From DASSUW01 sp963730535 (lineage in GTDB: Bacteria > Actinomycetota > Thermoleophilia > Solirubrobacterales > Solirubrobacteraceae), in the NCBI GenBank assembly GCA_963730535.1, contig CAVSRU010000002.1:1-64000 (forward strand): 64,000 bases of DNA, in the 5' to 3' direction. Each line of letters opens with the position of its first letter. Position 1 is the stretch's first letter. The position numbers and the translations under genes are program-made. Under the pieces are notes generated by a model. The model was not told the DNA's origin and ran no database searches. It saw nothing but the letters and a program-made list of their open reading frames with translations. Shown in pieces: positions 9,338 to 17,856 of the stretch.

Positions 9338-10291
9338 ATGTCGCGCCGGATGCGCGAGCGCGCGACCCTCTCGCTGAGCACCTATCGCTGGTTCGCCTAC
9401 GGGGCGCTCCTGACGCTCGTCCTGATCGTCTTCAGCGGCGCCGGGGTGCGGCTCACGGGGTCCGGGCTCGGGTGCCCGACGTGGCCGGACTGCTCCGGCA
9501 CCTTCGTGCCCGAGCTCGACACGCACGTGTGGATCGAGTACGGCAACCGGCTGTTCTCGACCGTGGTGGGTGCGGCGTGCCTCGCGGCGGGGGTGACGGC
9601 CTACCAGGTGCGGCCGCGGCGGCCCGACCTGCTGCGGCCGGCCACCGTGCTCGCCGCCGGCGTCGTCGCGCAGGGCCTCCTCGGCGGGTTGACGGTGGCG
9701 CTGCACCTCTCCTGGCAGGTGGTCATCGCCCACTACCTGCTCTCGATGGTCCTCCTCACCGCCGGCGCGCTGCTGGTCTGGCGCGTGCGCCGGCCGCCCG
9801 GCGAGGCGCATACGGGCGACCGGCTGGGGGTGCTGGGAACGCGCGTGCTGGTGGTCTACGGGGCGGTCGTCATCGTTGCCGGGACGTTCGCCACCGCGGC
9901 CGGGCCGCACGCGGGCGGGGCCGGGACGGACGACGTGGTCGAGCGGCTGGACGCCTTCGGCGCGTCGACGCTGAAGACGCTCATCCACCTGCACGGCCAC
10001 ATGGCCACCGCGCTGGGGGTCGTGGCCGTGGCGCTCTGGGTCTTCGCGTGGCGGCGGGGCGCCGGGCCGGCCCTGATGCGCGCGCTCACGGCGGTCTGCC
10101 TGCTGATCGCGGCGCAGGGCGTGGTCGGCCTCGTGCAGTACCACAACGCGCTGCCGGCCGAGTGGGTGTGGGTCCACGCCTCGCTGCCGGCCGTGCTCTG
10201 GACCGTGCTCGTGTGGGCGTGGCTGGCGGCCGGCTCGCCCGTGCCGGCGGCCGCCGACGCGCCGGCTCGGGCCCGCGCCACGGCCGCCTAA
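9338..10291 (+). CDS. ctaA: CtaA/COX15-family heme A synthase-like protein
   Basis: A 317-residue, eight-helix membrane protein. The family motif after helix 1, TGSGLGCPTWPDCSG, is present with its cysteine pair, then IEYGNRLFSTVVG, HLSWQVVIAHYLLS with a heme-ligand His, IHLHGHMATALG with paired His, and VQYHNALPAEWVWVHASLPA with two more His. These are the four conserved histidine positions of heme O to heme A hydroxylase. ATG at 9338 is preferred over an upstream start at 9299 because the latter would overlap the divergent AbrB gene. CtaB and cytochrome oxidase genes are not in the window, so it may be an isolated paralogue. Confidence 0.85.
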   Translation: MSRRMRERATLSLSTYRWFAYGALLTLVLIVFSGAGVRLTGSGLGCPTWPDCSGTFVPELDTHVWIEYGNRLFSTVVGAACLAAGVTAYQVRPRRPDLLRPATVLAAGVVAQGLLGGLTVALHLSWQVVIAHYLLSMVLLTAGALLVWRVRRPPGEAHTGDRLGVLGTRVLVVYGAVVIVAGTFATAAGPHAGGAGTDDVVERLDAFGASTLKTLIHLHGHMATALGVVAVALWVFAWRRGAGPALMRALTAVCLLIAAQGVVGLVQYHNALPAEWVWVHASLPAVLWTVLVWAWLAAGSPVPAAADAPARARATAA

Positions 10292-10308
10292 TTGTCATTT
10301 CGTGACAA
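10292..10308. promoter_or_regulatory. Inverted repeat upstream of the desaturase gene
   Basis: TTGTCA-TTTCG-TGACAA is a perfect 6-bp inverted repeat starting at the last base region of the ctaA stop and 68 bases before the desaturase ATG. There is no U-tract, so it is more like a dimeric repressor operator (TetR/DesT-like fatty-acid sensors use such sites) than a terminator. No matching regulator is adjacent. Confidence 0.4.
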
Positions 10309-10375
10309 ATTCGGCCGCTAGAAGGCCAGACAATCCCTCAAGAACCGGGCCGCGTTAGGCGCCAGACTGCAGTAC

Positions 10376-11323
10376 ATGTCGAGAGCTGAACGCACCGTGA
10401 ACCTCATCGGCGTGGTCGTGCCGTTCGTCGGGCTGCTCGCCGCCGTCGTTCTGCTGTGGAACCGCGCGGTCGACGCGACGGACCTCGCGATCATGGTCGT
10501 GACCTACATCCTCTTCGGGCTGGGCATCACCGTCGGCTACCACCGGCTGCTGACCCACCGCAGTTTCCAGACCTCGAAGCCCGTGCAGTACGGCTTTGCC
10601 GTGCTCGGCTCGATGGGCCTTCAGGGCTCGGTCATGGACTGGGTCGCCGACCACCGCAAGCACCACGCCCACACCGACGAGGAGGGCGATCCGCACTCGC
10701 CGCACGTCGGGCACGGCTCGGGGCTCAAGGGCCTCTGGCACGCGCACACCGGCTGGCTGATGGAGACGCACGGGCAGGCCGACTGGAAGCGCTACGCGGC
10801 CGAGCTCTACGAGGACCCGGGCATGCGCCGCATCGGCCGCATGTTCCCGTGGCTCGCGCTCGCCAGCCTGCTGATCCCCACGGCGCTCGGCTTCGTCCTG
10901 CACGGCTTCACCGCCGAGGGCGCCCTGCGCGGCCTCGTCTGGGGCGGGCTCGTGCGGGCGTTCTTCCTGCACCACGTCACCTGGTCGATCAACTCGATCT
11001 GCCACTTCTTCGGGCGCCGGCGGTTCGACATCGAGGACAAGTCGACCAACGTCGCCTGGCTCGCGATTCCGTCGTTCGGCGAGGCCTGGCACCACAATCA
11101 CCACGCGTTCCCGCGGTCCGCCTCGCACGGCCTCGGCAGGCGGGAGGTCGACCCCTCCGCGCTCGTCATCCGGGGCATGAAGCGGGTCGGGCTGGCGTGG
11201 AACGTCGTCGAGATCGCGCCCGAACGGCAGGCCGCCAAGCTCGTCGGCGCGAAGAAGCCGGAGCCCGTGGTCGCCGCGCAGCGCGAGCCCGAGCGCGAGC
11301 GCGAGACGGTCGGCGCCGCCTGA
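10376..11323 (+). CDS. Acyl-CoA/acyl-lipid delta-9-type fatty acid desaturase
   Basis: A 315-residue integral-membrane di-iron desaturase. All three histidine boxes are present: HRLLTH (residues 56-61), HRKHH (93-97) and HHNHH (239-243), plus the SICHFFGRR motif. Hydrophobic pairs near residues 12-50 and 157-205 give the usual four-helix topology. It introduces a double bond into saturated acyl chains and adjusts membrane fluidity. The C-terminal 35 residues (EPVVAAQREPERERE) are a charged tail beyond the catalytic domain. An operator-like inverted repeat lies just upstream. Partner ferredoxin or reductase genes are absent nearby. Confidence 0.9.
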   Translation: MSRAERTVNLIGVVVPFVGLLAAVVLLWNRAVDATDLAIMVVTYILFGLGITVGYHRLLTHRSFQTSKPVQYGFAVLGSMGLQGSVMDWVADHRKHHAHTDEEGDPHSPHVGHGSGLKGLWHAHTGWLMETHGQADWKRYAAELYEDPGMRRIGRMFPWLALASLLIPTALGFVLHGFTAEGALRGLVWGGLVRAFFLHHVTWSINSICHFFGRRRFDIEDKSTNVAWLAIPSFGEAWHHNHHAFPRSASHGLGRREVDPSALVIRGMKRVGLAWNVVEIAPERQAAKLVGAKKPEPVVAAQREPERERETVGAA

Positions 11324-11383
11324 GCGCCCCGCGGCGTTCACCGTCGCGGAGGGCAACTACGAGCCGGTGTTCGCCCGCGCGCT

Positions 11384-12415
11384 CTAGGACCGGTCGACCG
11401 GGCGGCTGCGCATCCGGCCGACGGTCTCGCGCTCGGCGCGCTTGCAGACGGCGGGCGGCAGCCCCCTGAGCACGAGCTCGAGGTCGGTGACCGCGAGCCG
11501 GCCGATCTCCAGGAACGCCTCCCGCATCCCGCCCGCGCGGTGGGGGGAGAGGAGCATGCCGTCGAGCCGGCGGACCGGGTCGTCGGCGGCGACCGGCTCC
11601 TCCGGGAAGACGTCGGTGGCCGCTCGCAGCCGGCCGGCCGCGACGAGCTCGACCAGGGCGTCGAAGTCCACGACCCCCGCGCGGCTCATGATCAGCAGCA
11701 CGCTCCCGGGCCGGATGCGCTCGAGCGCGGCACGGTCGAGGAAGCCCTCGTTCTCGCTCGTCACCGACGCGAACACGAAGATCACCCGCGAGGTCGAGAG
11801 CACCTCGTCGAGCGACGCGGATGACGCGCCCGCGCGGCGCACGACCAGCTCGGGCAGCCACGGGTCGTGCACCTTCACCGGGCACCCGAACGGCGCCAGC
11901 AGCCGGTGCAGCGCCCGGCCGAGGTCACCGAAGCCGACGATCCCCACCGGGCTGCCGGCGAGCAGGAACGCGTCGGCGTTGCTCTCGAGCCCGTAGGCCT
12001 CGCGCCCCGCTCGCATCGCGCGATCGGTGGCGGTGATGCCGCGGGTGAGGTCGATCGCCATGCCGAGCGCCGCCTCCGCCACGGGCAGGGCGAAGGCCGG
12101 GCTGGCGTTGAGGACGTGGATGCCGCGGTCGAGCGCCGCCCCGTAGTCCACGTTGCGCAGGAAGTTGCCTTCGACGTTGACGATCGCCCGCAGCTCAGGC
12201 GCCCGCTCCAGCCGTGATGCCGGGAGCGCGGTCTGGCCGAGGACGGCCGCCGTCTGCGGCAGCCACTCGTCGACCAGCGCGTCCGGCATCGCCCCGTCCT
12301 CGTGGACCACGAGCCGCCCGAGCGACTCCAGCCGCGCGCGGGTCGGCGGGTCGCAGATCATCGCCAGCGTCCGTGGCCACGGGTCGACGAGGATCAGCGG
12401 CTCCACACGCGGCAT
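11384..12415 (-). CDS. D-isomer-specific 2-hydroxyacid dehydrogenase family protein
   Basis: 343 residues from ATG 12415 (MPRVEPLILVDPWPRTL). The NAD-binding motif is GSPVGIVGFGDLGRALHRLL, followed by CPVKVHDPW. The catalytic Arg region is FVFASVTSENEGFLDRAALERI, the Glu region is ATDVFPEEPVAADDPVRRLD, and the SPHRAGG motif supplies the catalytic His. This is the FDH/phosphoglycerate-dehydrogenase fold; substrate unknown. An in-frame upstream ATG at 12463 would add residues running into the PadR operator region and is less likely. It is divergent from the PadR regulator and converges on the desaturase gene. Confidence 0.85.
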   Translation of the reverse strand: MPRVEPLILVDPWPRTLAMICDPPTRARLESLGRLVVHEDGAMPDALVDEWLPQTAAVLGQTALPASRLERAPELRAIVNVEGNFLRNVDYGAALDRGIHVLNASPAFALPVAEAALGMAIDLTRGITATDRAMRAGREAYGLESNADAFLLAGSPVGIVGFGDLGRALHRLLAPFGCPVKVHDPWLPELVVRRAGASSASLDEVLSTSRVIFVFASVTSENEGFLDRAALERIRPGSVLLIMSRAGVVDFDALVELVAAGRLRAATDVFPEEPVAADDPVRRLDGMLLSPHRAGGMREAFLEIGRLAVTDLELVLRGLPPAVCKRAERETVGRMRSRPVDRS

Positions 12416-12433
12416 CTTGACACACGAACACTC

Positions 12434-12445
12434 ACGATATATCGT
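12434..12445. promoter_or_regulatory. Perfect 12-bp palindrome between dehydrogenase and PadR genes
   Basis: ACGATATATCGT is a perfect palindrome centred between the divergent dehydrogenase ATG (12415) and the PadR ATG (12478). AT-rich palindromes of this kind are typical PadR operators, and PadR genes commonly repress themselves and the divergent neighbour. A Shine-Dalgarno sequence AGGAG follows at about 12465-12469. Confidence 0.5.
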
Positions 12446-12477
12446 TATGCATCGTCGATACACCAGGAGAACACGAC

Positions 12478-13092
12478 ATGCACGCCAACACGATGCGCTT
12501 TGACCCCAAGATGCTCGGCGTCCTCCTCATGGGCGGCCGGCATCACCACCACCGCGGCCGCCACCACGGGCGCGGCTTCTGGCCCGGAGGCCCGATGGGC
12601 TTCGGCGGTCCGCCCGGCCGCGGCCCGCGCCGCCGCCGCGGCGACGTCCGCGCCGCCCTGCTCGCCCTGCTCGCCGAGGAGCCGCGCAACGGCTATCAGC
12701 TCATGCAGGAGATCGAGAACCGCAGCGAGGGCGTCTGGCGCCCGAGCCCCGGATCGGTGTACCCCGCGCTCCAGCAGCTCGAGGACGAGGGCCTGATCCG
12801 CTCGGAGGAGGCCGACGGCCGCAAGGTCTTCCGCCTCACCGACGCGGGCCGCGAGGCCGCCGAGGAGGCGACCGCCGCAGGGCCGCCGTGGGAGGCGGCC
12901 AGCGAGGCCGTCGACTCCGACGTCTGGGAGCTGTTCGGCGTCGCCCGCCAGGTCGGCATGGCGATCTTCCAGCTCGCCCAGGCCGGCAGCCCTCAGCAGA
13001 TCGCCGAGGCCCGCGACGTCCTCAACAACGCCCGCCGCTCCCTCTACGGGATCCTCGCCGAGGACGAGCGCCCTCCGACCGACGAGGTGTAG
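12478..13092 (+). CDS. PadR-family transcriptional regulator with His/Gly-rich N-terminus
   Basis: 204 residues. The winged-helix PadR domain starts at about residue 55: DVRAALLALLAEEPRNGYQL, then GVWRPSPGSVYPALQQLEDE and DGRKVFRLTDAGREAAEE. A C-terminal helical dimerisation region follows. Residues 19-54 are an unusual low-complexity extension rich in His, Gly, Pro and Arg, including RHHHHRGRHHGRGFWPGGP. Such N-termini recur in actinobacterial PadR proteins and could bind metal or nucleic acid (inference). A good Shine-Dalgarno sequence precedes ATG 12478. The palindrome upstream suggests autoregulation and control of the divergent dehydrogenase. Confidence 0.85.
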   Translation: MHANTMRFDPKMLGVLLMGGRHHHHRGRHHGRGFWPGGPMGFGGPPGRGPRRRRGDVRAALLALLAEEPRNGYQLMQEIENRSEGVWRPSPGSVYPALQQLEDEGLIRSEEADGRKVFRLTDAGREAAEEATAAGPPWEAASEAVDSDVWELFGVARQVGMAIFQLAQAGSPQQIAEARDVLNNARRSLYGILAEDERPPTDEV

Positions 13093-13147
13093 GACCGGCT
13101 TCGGACCGCGGTGAGGAGTCCCTTGCCGCGGTCCGCGTGCCACGCTT

Positions 13148-15791
13148 GTGGGCGACGTGACCGTCGCCCACGCTCCCACCCCCGCCGCCGCGCTCGATCG
13201 GGACACGCAGCTGCTCTCCGAGCTGCTCGAGGAGACGATCGCCCGCCAGGGCGGCGAGAGCCTGCGCGCCGCCGTCGTGCGCCTGCGCCAGGCGGCCGCC
13301 CGGGCCCGGGCCGGCGAGGATGCCGCCGAGGCGGCGGGCGCTGGTCGAGGAGATCCTCGCGGGCGACTCGCTCGACGTCATCCGCGCGTGCTCGATGGAG
13401 CTGCACCTCGCCAACCTCGCGGAGACGCGCGAGCGCGTGCGGCGCCGGCGCGTCTACGAGCGCGCCGGAGGGCCGCCGCAGCGCGAGTCGCTCGCCGAGG
13501 CCGCCGACCAGCTCGCCGTCCGCCCGTCGAAGGCCGCCGCCCGCGCGCTCGACGACCTGCGGCTGGAGCTCACGTTCACCGCCCACCCGACCGAGGCGAC
13601 CCGCTGGTCGGTCATGAACCACGCGAGCGACGTGAGCGAGCGGCTGGCGGAGCTCGACGACGACCGTCTCGGCCCGGCCGCCAAGGCGCGCGTCGTCGAC
13701 CACATCCGCGAGTCGCTCGCGCTCTGGTGGCAGACCGCCGAGGTGCGGCGGGAGCGGCCCCAGGTCGACGACGAGGTGCGGCGCAACCTGCACTACATCG
13801 ACCGCGTGCTGTTCGACGCGGTGCCGGAGCTGGTGCGCGAGATCGAGCGCTGCTTCGGCCCCCAGCCGCTCGACGCCGCCCCGCTGCGCTTCTCGAGCTG
13901 GGCCGGCGGCGACATGGACGGCCACCCCGGCGTCACCGCCGCCACGTACACCGCCACCGTCGACCTCCACCGCCGCGTGGCGGCGCGGCTGCTGCGCGAG
14001 CGGGTCGAGCGGCTCGCCTCGCGCTACTCGCAGAGCGACGCCGAGATGGGCGCCGGCCGCACGGCGCTCGACGCGAGCCTGCGCCGCGACGGCGCGCTCA
14101 TGCCCGAGGTGACGCGGCGGCTGGGGGAGCGCCGCCGCCACGAGCCGGTGCGGGCCAAGCTCAACTACATCTCCGAGCGGCTGCTCGTGACCGGCGACGA
14201 CCCTGGCAGCCCGCTCGCCTATCGCGACGTCGACCAGCTCCGGCGCGACCTCGAGATCGTGCGCGACGCTGCCGGGGCCGGTCCGGTGGCCGACGGCGCG
14301 ATCAAGGACGTCCTGCGCCAGGTCAGCGCCTTCGGGCTCCAGCTCGCGCGGCTCGACGTCCGGCTGGCGGCCGACGCCGTCAACGACTCCGTCCACCGCG
14401 ACCTGCCGGAGCTCGACGGCGCCGCCGAGGGAGACCGGCGCCGGATCCTGGACGCCCGGCTCGCCACCGTCGCCGCCGACCGCTTCGGCCCGATCTGCCC
14501 GCCGACCGAGGCCCTGCACGCGGTCAGCACCGCGGTGCGGCGGTACGGCAGCGCCGCCACCGACACGCTCGTGATCTCGATGGTCCACGAGGTGTCCGAC
14601 GTGCTCGGCGCGCTGTGGCTGGCACGCCGCGCGGGGCTGGCCGGCCCGGGAGAGCCGCCGCTGCACCTCACGCCGCTGTTCGAGACGCTCGACGCGCTCG
14701 AGCACGCGCCCGAGACGATGGCCGCGCTCTACGCCGACCCGGCCTACCGCGAGCACCTGCGCCGCCACGGCGACCGCCAGGAGATCATGCTCGGCTACTC
14801 GGACTCGGCCAAGGACGCCGGGTTCCTCACCAGCCAGTGGGCCATCTATCGCGCGCAGGAGCGGCTCCTGGTCCAGGGCCCGGAGCACGGCATCAAGGTG
14901 ACGTTCTTCCACGGCCGCGGCGGCTCGCCGTCACGCGGCGGCGGCCCGGCCCACCAGGCGATGCTCGCCCTCCCGCGGGGAACGGTGGAGGGCGGCGTGC
15001 GGATCACCGAGCAGGGAGAGGTGATCTCCGCCAAGTACGCCGACCCGGGGCTGGCGGGCCGCTCGCTCGAGCAGCAGGTCTCGGCGCTCCTCCTGCACCG
15101 CGCGGCGCCCCCGGCGGAGGTGCCGGCGAGCTTCCGGGCCGAGGTCGACCGCCTGGGCGACCACTCGCGCGACGTCTACCGCGGGCTCGTGGACGACGAG
15201 GCGTTCGTGCGGTTCTTCCACCAGGTCTCCCCGGTCGACGAGCTGGCCGAGCTGACGATCGGTTCGCGCCCGGCCTCGCGGCGCGCGGGCGGGAGCCTGG
15301 CCGACCTGCGCGCGATCCCCTGGGTGTTCGCATGGACGCAGAACCGCATCCTGCTGCCCTCCTGGTACGGCGCCGGCACCGCGCTGGAGGCCGGCGACCT
15401 CGAAGCCCAGCGGGAGATGTGGCGGTCGTGGCCGTTCTTCCGCATGGCGTGCTCGACGCTGGAAATGGCGCTCTTCAAGGTCGACCTCTCGGTCGGGCGG
15501 CGCTACCTCGCGCTCGTCGACGACGACCTCGTCGAGCGCTTCTGGCCGGTGATCGAGGCCGAGCACGCCCGCGTGGTGGCGCGCCTGCTGGCGATCCGCG
15601 ACGCCGACGGCCTGCTCGACGCCACCCCCGCCCTGCGCGACCGCCTCTCCCACCGCAACCGCTGGGTCGACCCGCTGTCGCATCTCCAGGTCGCCCTGCT
15701 GGCCCGCTCGCGGGCGGGCGACACGACGGTCGCCGACGCCCTGATGGCCACTATCGCGGGCATCGCCGCCGGTCTAAGAAACACGGGCTGA
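13148..15791 (+). CDS. ppc: Phosphoenolpyruvate carboxylase (one apparent frameshift near 13335)
   Basis: Carboxylates PEP to oxaloacetate to refill the TCA cycle. About 880 residues once one indel is repaired. Catalytic motifs are intact: LELTFTAHPTEATR (catalytic His), SWAGGDMDGHPGVT, RQEIMLGYSDSAKDAGFL, VTFFHGRGGSPSRGGGP (substrate-binding Arg and glycine loop), IPWVFAWTQNRILLPSW, and the invariant C-terminal NTG (GLRNTG). The first 62 codons, from GTG 13148, are in another frame (LLSELLEETIARQGGESLRA). The two join smoothly if one base is restored in the GC run at 13332-13338 (..EAA-R-ALVEEILAGD). Such a conserved enzyme broken by a single base in a GC run points to a sequencing indel. 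Confidence 0.9.
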
Positions 15792-15810
15792 GCAGGGATT
15801 TTTCGCCGGT

Positions 15811-15828
15811 GGTGCGGTTTGCCGCACC
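15811..15828 (+). terminator. Hairpin downstream of ppc
   Basis: GGTGCGG-TTTG-CCGCACC forms a 7-bp stem with a 4-base loop, 20 bases after the ppc stop. No U-run follows. It may end ppc transcription or be part of the leader of the small-peptide unit that follows. Confidence 0.4.
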
Positions 15829-15927
15829 CCGGTGGTGGATGACCGCACTCGGGTAGCGGCTGCCCGCACGCGCAGACGCAGGGCAGCGCGATATCGACAG
15901 ATGGCATGGAGTGGGAGATTGCTTCCC

Positions 15928-16011
15928 ATGAGCCCCACCCAGATCTCCATCGTTCACGCCGCGGCCGTCCACAGCGTTCGCGTCAACAAGCGCGGCGGAC
16001 GCCGCAGCTAG
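15928..16011 (+). CDS. Small basic peptide, 27 residues (first of a coupled pair)
   Basis: ATG 15928 opens a 27-codon frame, MSPTQISIVHAAAVHSVRVN followed by KRGGRRS. An in-frame ATG at 15901 could give 36 residues. The C-terminal third is strongly basic. Its stop TAG (16009-16011) lies inside the Shine-Dalgarno sequence (ctAGGAG) of the next small frame, the usual arrangement for translational coupling. I recognise no family. The pair sits alone between ppc and a strong terminator, which makes a short dedicated transcript plausible. A leader peptide, a secreted or signalling peptide, or a toxin are all possible; none is shown. Confidence 0.4.
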   Translation: MSPTQISIVHAAAVHSVRVNKRGGRRS

Positions 16012-16021
16012 GAGCCCTCCC

Positions 16022-16141
16022 GTGACCGTCACCGTCACACCCCGCCCGCCCGTCGCCACCGCCTCGCACGCGTACACGCTCCCCACGGTGCGCGAGCTCC
16101 CGCCGGTTTCGCGTCCGGGCACCTTCGACTCCATCTGGTGA
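16022..16141 (+). CDS. Small Pro/Thr/Val-rich peptide, 39 residues (second of a coupled pair)
   Basis: GTG 16022 opens a 39-codon frame with AGGAG 7-8 bases upstream. The peptide starts MTVTVTPRPPVATASHAYTL and ends SRPGTFDSIW, with a distinctive acidic-aromatic C-terminus. It has no membrane segment or cysteine. The start lies 10 bases after the stop of the 27-residue frame, and a perfect terminator follows 48 bases after its own stop. The two frames therefore form a compact unit. No modification enzyme, protease or exporter lies beside it, so a RiPP reading is not supported. Function unknown. Confidence 0.4.
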   Translation: MTVTVTPRPPVATASHAYTLPTVRELPPVSRPGTFDSIW

Positions 16142-16188
16142 CCGCTGCCCCGGCCGCGACAGCGCCGGGACTCTCTCCTCCCCTCGCC

Positions 16189-16217
16189 AAACGCCCGCCT
16201 TCCCCCGGCGGGCGTTT
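16189..16217. terminator. Strong intrinsic terminator (bidirectional)
   Basis: AAACGCCCGCC and GGCGGGCGTTT form a perfect 11-bp stem around a 7-base loop. The T-rich or A-rich arm ends let it act in both directions. It separates the small-peptide unit (plus) from the convergent O6-alkylguanine methyltransferase gene, whose stop lies at 16222. Confidence 0.85.
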
Positions 16218-16221
16218 GACG

Positions 16222-16698
16222 TTAAACGGCGAGCCGCTGCCCGGCGACCACGGCCTCGTGCTCGAGCAGCCAGCGCTTGCGCTCGAGCCCGCCGCCGTAG
16301 CCCACGAGCGAGCCGTCCGCGCCGATCACGCGGTGGCAGGGGATGACGATCGAGATCGGGTTGCGACCGTTGGCGAGGCCGACGGCGCGCACGAGCTTGG
16401 GGTCGCCGAGCCGGCGGGCCAGCTCCGAGTAGGAGATGGTCTCGCCGAACGGGATGCGCGTCAGCTCGTCCCAGACACGGCGCTGGAACGGCGTGCCATG
16501 GGGGTCGAGGTCGAGGTCGAATGCCTCGAGCTCACCGGCGAAGTAGGCGTCGAGCTGCTCGCGAACGGCGTCGAACGGGCCACCGGTGGTCGGCGCGGTC
16601 TCGTCGTGACGCAGATAGAGGTCGGTGAGCCGGCCGTCGTCTCCCGCGCGCAGCAGGATGTCGCCGACGGGGCTGGGATGCAGAGTGGAGAAGGTCAC
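16222..16698 (-). CDS. ogt: Methylated-DNA--[protein]-cysteine S-methyltransferase
   Basis: Repairs O6-alkylguanine by transferring the alkyl group to its own cysteine. From GTG 16698 the protein is 158 residues, the normal single-domain Ogt length. The active site reads ISIVIPCHRVIGADGSLVGY, with Cys near residue 121 in the PCHR motif. The recognition helix region is FGETISYSELARRLG, followed by RAVGLANGRNP. Longer upstream in-frame starts would overlap the nuclease gene and add an atypical segment. It lies 35 bases downstream of the EEP nuclease gene and is probably cotranscribed with it. Confidence 0.9.
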   Translation of the reverse strand: MTFSTLHPSPVGDILLRAGDDGRLTDLYLRHDETAPTTGGPFDAVREQLDAYFAGELEAFDLDLDPHGTPFQRRVWDELTRIPFGETISYSELARRLGDPKLVRAVGLANGRNPISIVIPCHRVIGADGSLVGYGGGLERKRWLLEHEAVVAGQRLAV

Positions 16699-16733
16699 GC
16701 TCGGTGCAACGTCGCAGGCGCGGCGGACGTGAG

Positions 16734-17705
16734 TCAGAGCTTCAGCGACATCCACAGCGGCCGGTGGTCGCTGAGGTAGTACTGGAGCCACTCGAAGAAG
16801 CGCGTCCGCTCCTCGTCGCTGCCGGCCCCCCACAGCTTGCGGAAGACCGCGCCGTCGAAGTCGAAGATGCCGATCTTCTCGATCGCGTCGTTGATCGGGC
16901 CGGGGAAGATCGCCATCTGGTCGTAGTCGGCGTCGTCGCGGACGTTCGTGCCGCCGACCTTCGTGGCGTGCTCGGGCAGGACGAGCCCGCGGCGCACGAG
17001 CGCGTCGTAGACGCGGTCGCCTTGCCGGCGCTTCGGGAGGTTGAAGTCCCCGAGCGCGACCACGTCCTTGGCGAAGGCGTAGTCGGACCGCCGCCGCAGG
17101 TCGGCCCAGCGAGCCACCGCGTACGCCTCGAGCACCCGGCGGTCCATGCCGGCGCGGCCGTCGTCGCCGAAGTAGAGGTGGGCGTTGGCGAACGTGAGCC
17201 GCTGCCCGCGCACGTCGAACGTGGTGATGAACGGGTTGCGGTCGAAGCCGCCGAACCGCGACGTCACGTCGGCCAGCCGCACGTCGCTGAGATCGGCTGC
17301 CGCCACGGTCAGCTCGCCGATCTCCTCGAGCGGCTTGAACTTCGTCGAGTCGAACACGAACGCGAAGCGCTCGCGGTTGCCGCCCGCGTCGTTGAACAGC
17401 ACGCGGTACTTCTTCGGCAGCAGCGCCTGGATGGCGCGCAGGCCGCTGAGGTCGTCGTTGACCTCCTGGATCGCGACGAGGTCGAACCAGCCGACGATCT
17501 CCGCGAGCAGGCGGTGGTCGTCCTCCGTGCGGTCCTGGGCGCCGAGGTTGGCGATGTTCCAGGTCGCGATCAACACGCGCCCGGCGCCCTTCCGGGGGAT
17601 CGCGCGGTCCTTCTTGTCAGGCAGCGAGCTGTAGGTGCGGAGCGCCTTCAGCTCCTCGTCGACGTCCCAGTCGAACTGGAACGCCGGCTTCTTGAACTCC
17701 GCCAC
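16734..17705 (-). CDS. Endonuclease/exonuclease/phosphatase (EEP) family protein
   Basis: 323 residues from GTG 17705. EEP motifs appear in order: LIATWNIANLG (metal-binding Asn), LVAIQEVNDD (catalytic Glu), FANAHLYFG (His), DVVALGDFNLPK (GDFN) and YYLSDHRPLWMSL (catalytic SDH). No signal peptide is present, so it is cytoplasmic. Homologues with this GAQDRTEDDHRLLAEIVGWF region are usually annotated as endonucleases. The exact substrate (DNA, RNA or phospholipid) cannot be read from sequence. Pairing with ogt is compatible with a DNA-repair role. Confidence 0.85.
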   Translation of the reverse strand: MAEFKKPAFQFDWDVDEELKALRTYSSLPDKKDRAIPRKGAGRVLIATWNIANLGAQDRTEDDHRLLAEIVGWFDLVAIQEVNDDLSGLRAIQALLPKKYRVLFNDAGGNRERFAFVFDSTKFKPLEEIGELTVAAADLSDVRLADVTSRFGGFDRNPFITTFDVRGQRLTFANAHLYFGDDGRAGMDRRVLEAYAVARWADLRRRSDYAFAKDVVALGDFNLPKRRQGDRVYDALVRRGLVLPEHATKVGGTNVRDDADYDQMAIFPGPINDAIEKIGIFDFDGAVFRKLWGAGSDEERTRFFEWLQYYLSDHRPLWMSLKL

Positions 17706-17739
17706 GGCTCAACCCTACGCGGTTGGCTCCCAGAGGCCG

Positions 17740-17856
17740 CTACTGCACGAGCGTGCTCTTGCCGACCTGCCTGGCGCCCAGGACGACGACCACCCGCGTG
17801 TCTCGCAGGGCAGCCACGACGTCGGGTCGGATGTGCCGGTCGATCAGGGCGGTCAT
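17740..17856 (-). pseudogene. N-terminal fragment of an AAA ATPase (DUF4143-type)
   Basis: A 38-residue frame from ATG 17856 reads MTALIDRHIRPDVVAALRDT then VVVVLGARQVGKSTLVQ and stops. GARQVGKST is the Walker A of the AAA-plus-DUF4143 ATP-binding family, whose members are normally about 400 residues. Only the first tenth survives; the rest was lost before the convergent-side nuclease gene. Its upstream region retains an array of 22-bp-spaced repeats. Confidence 0.65.

Noticed and set aside
15901..16141. RiPP biosynthetic cluster
   Set aside because: The two small peptides look like possible precursors, but no radical SAM, lanthipeptide, cyclodehydratase, peptidase or ABC-exporter gene is adjacent; ppc and ogt flank them.
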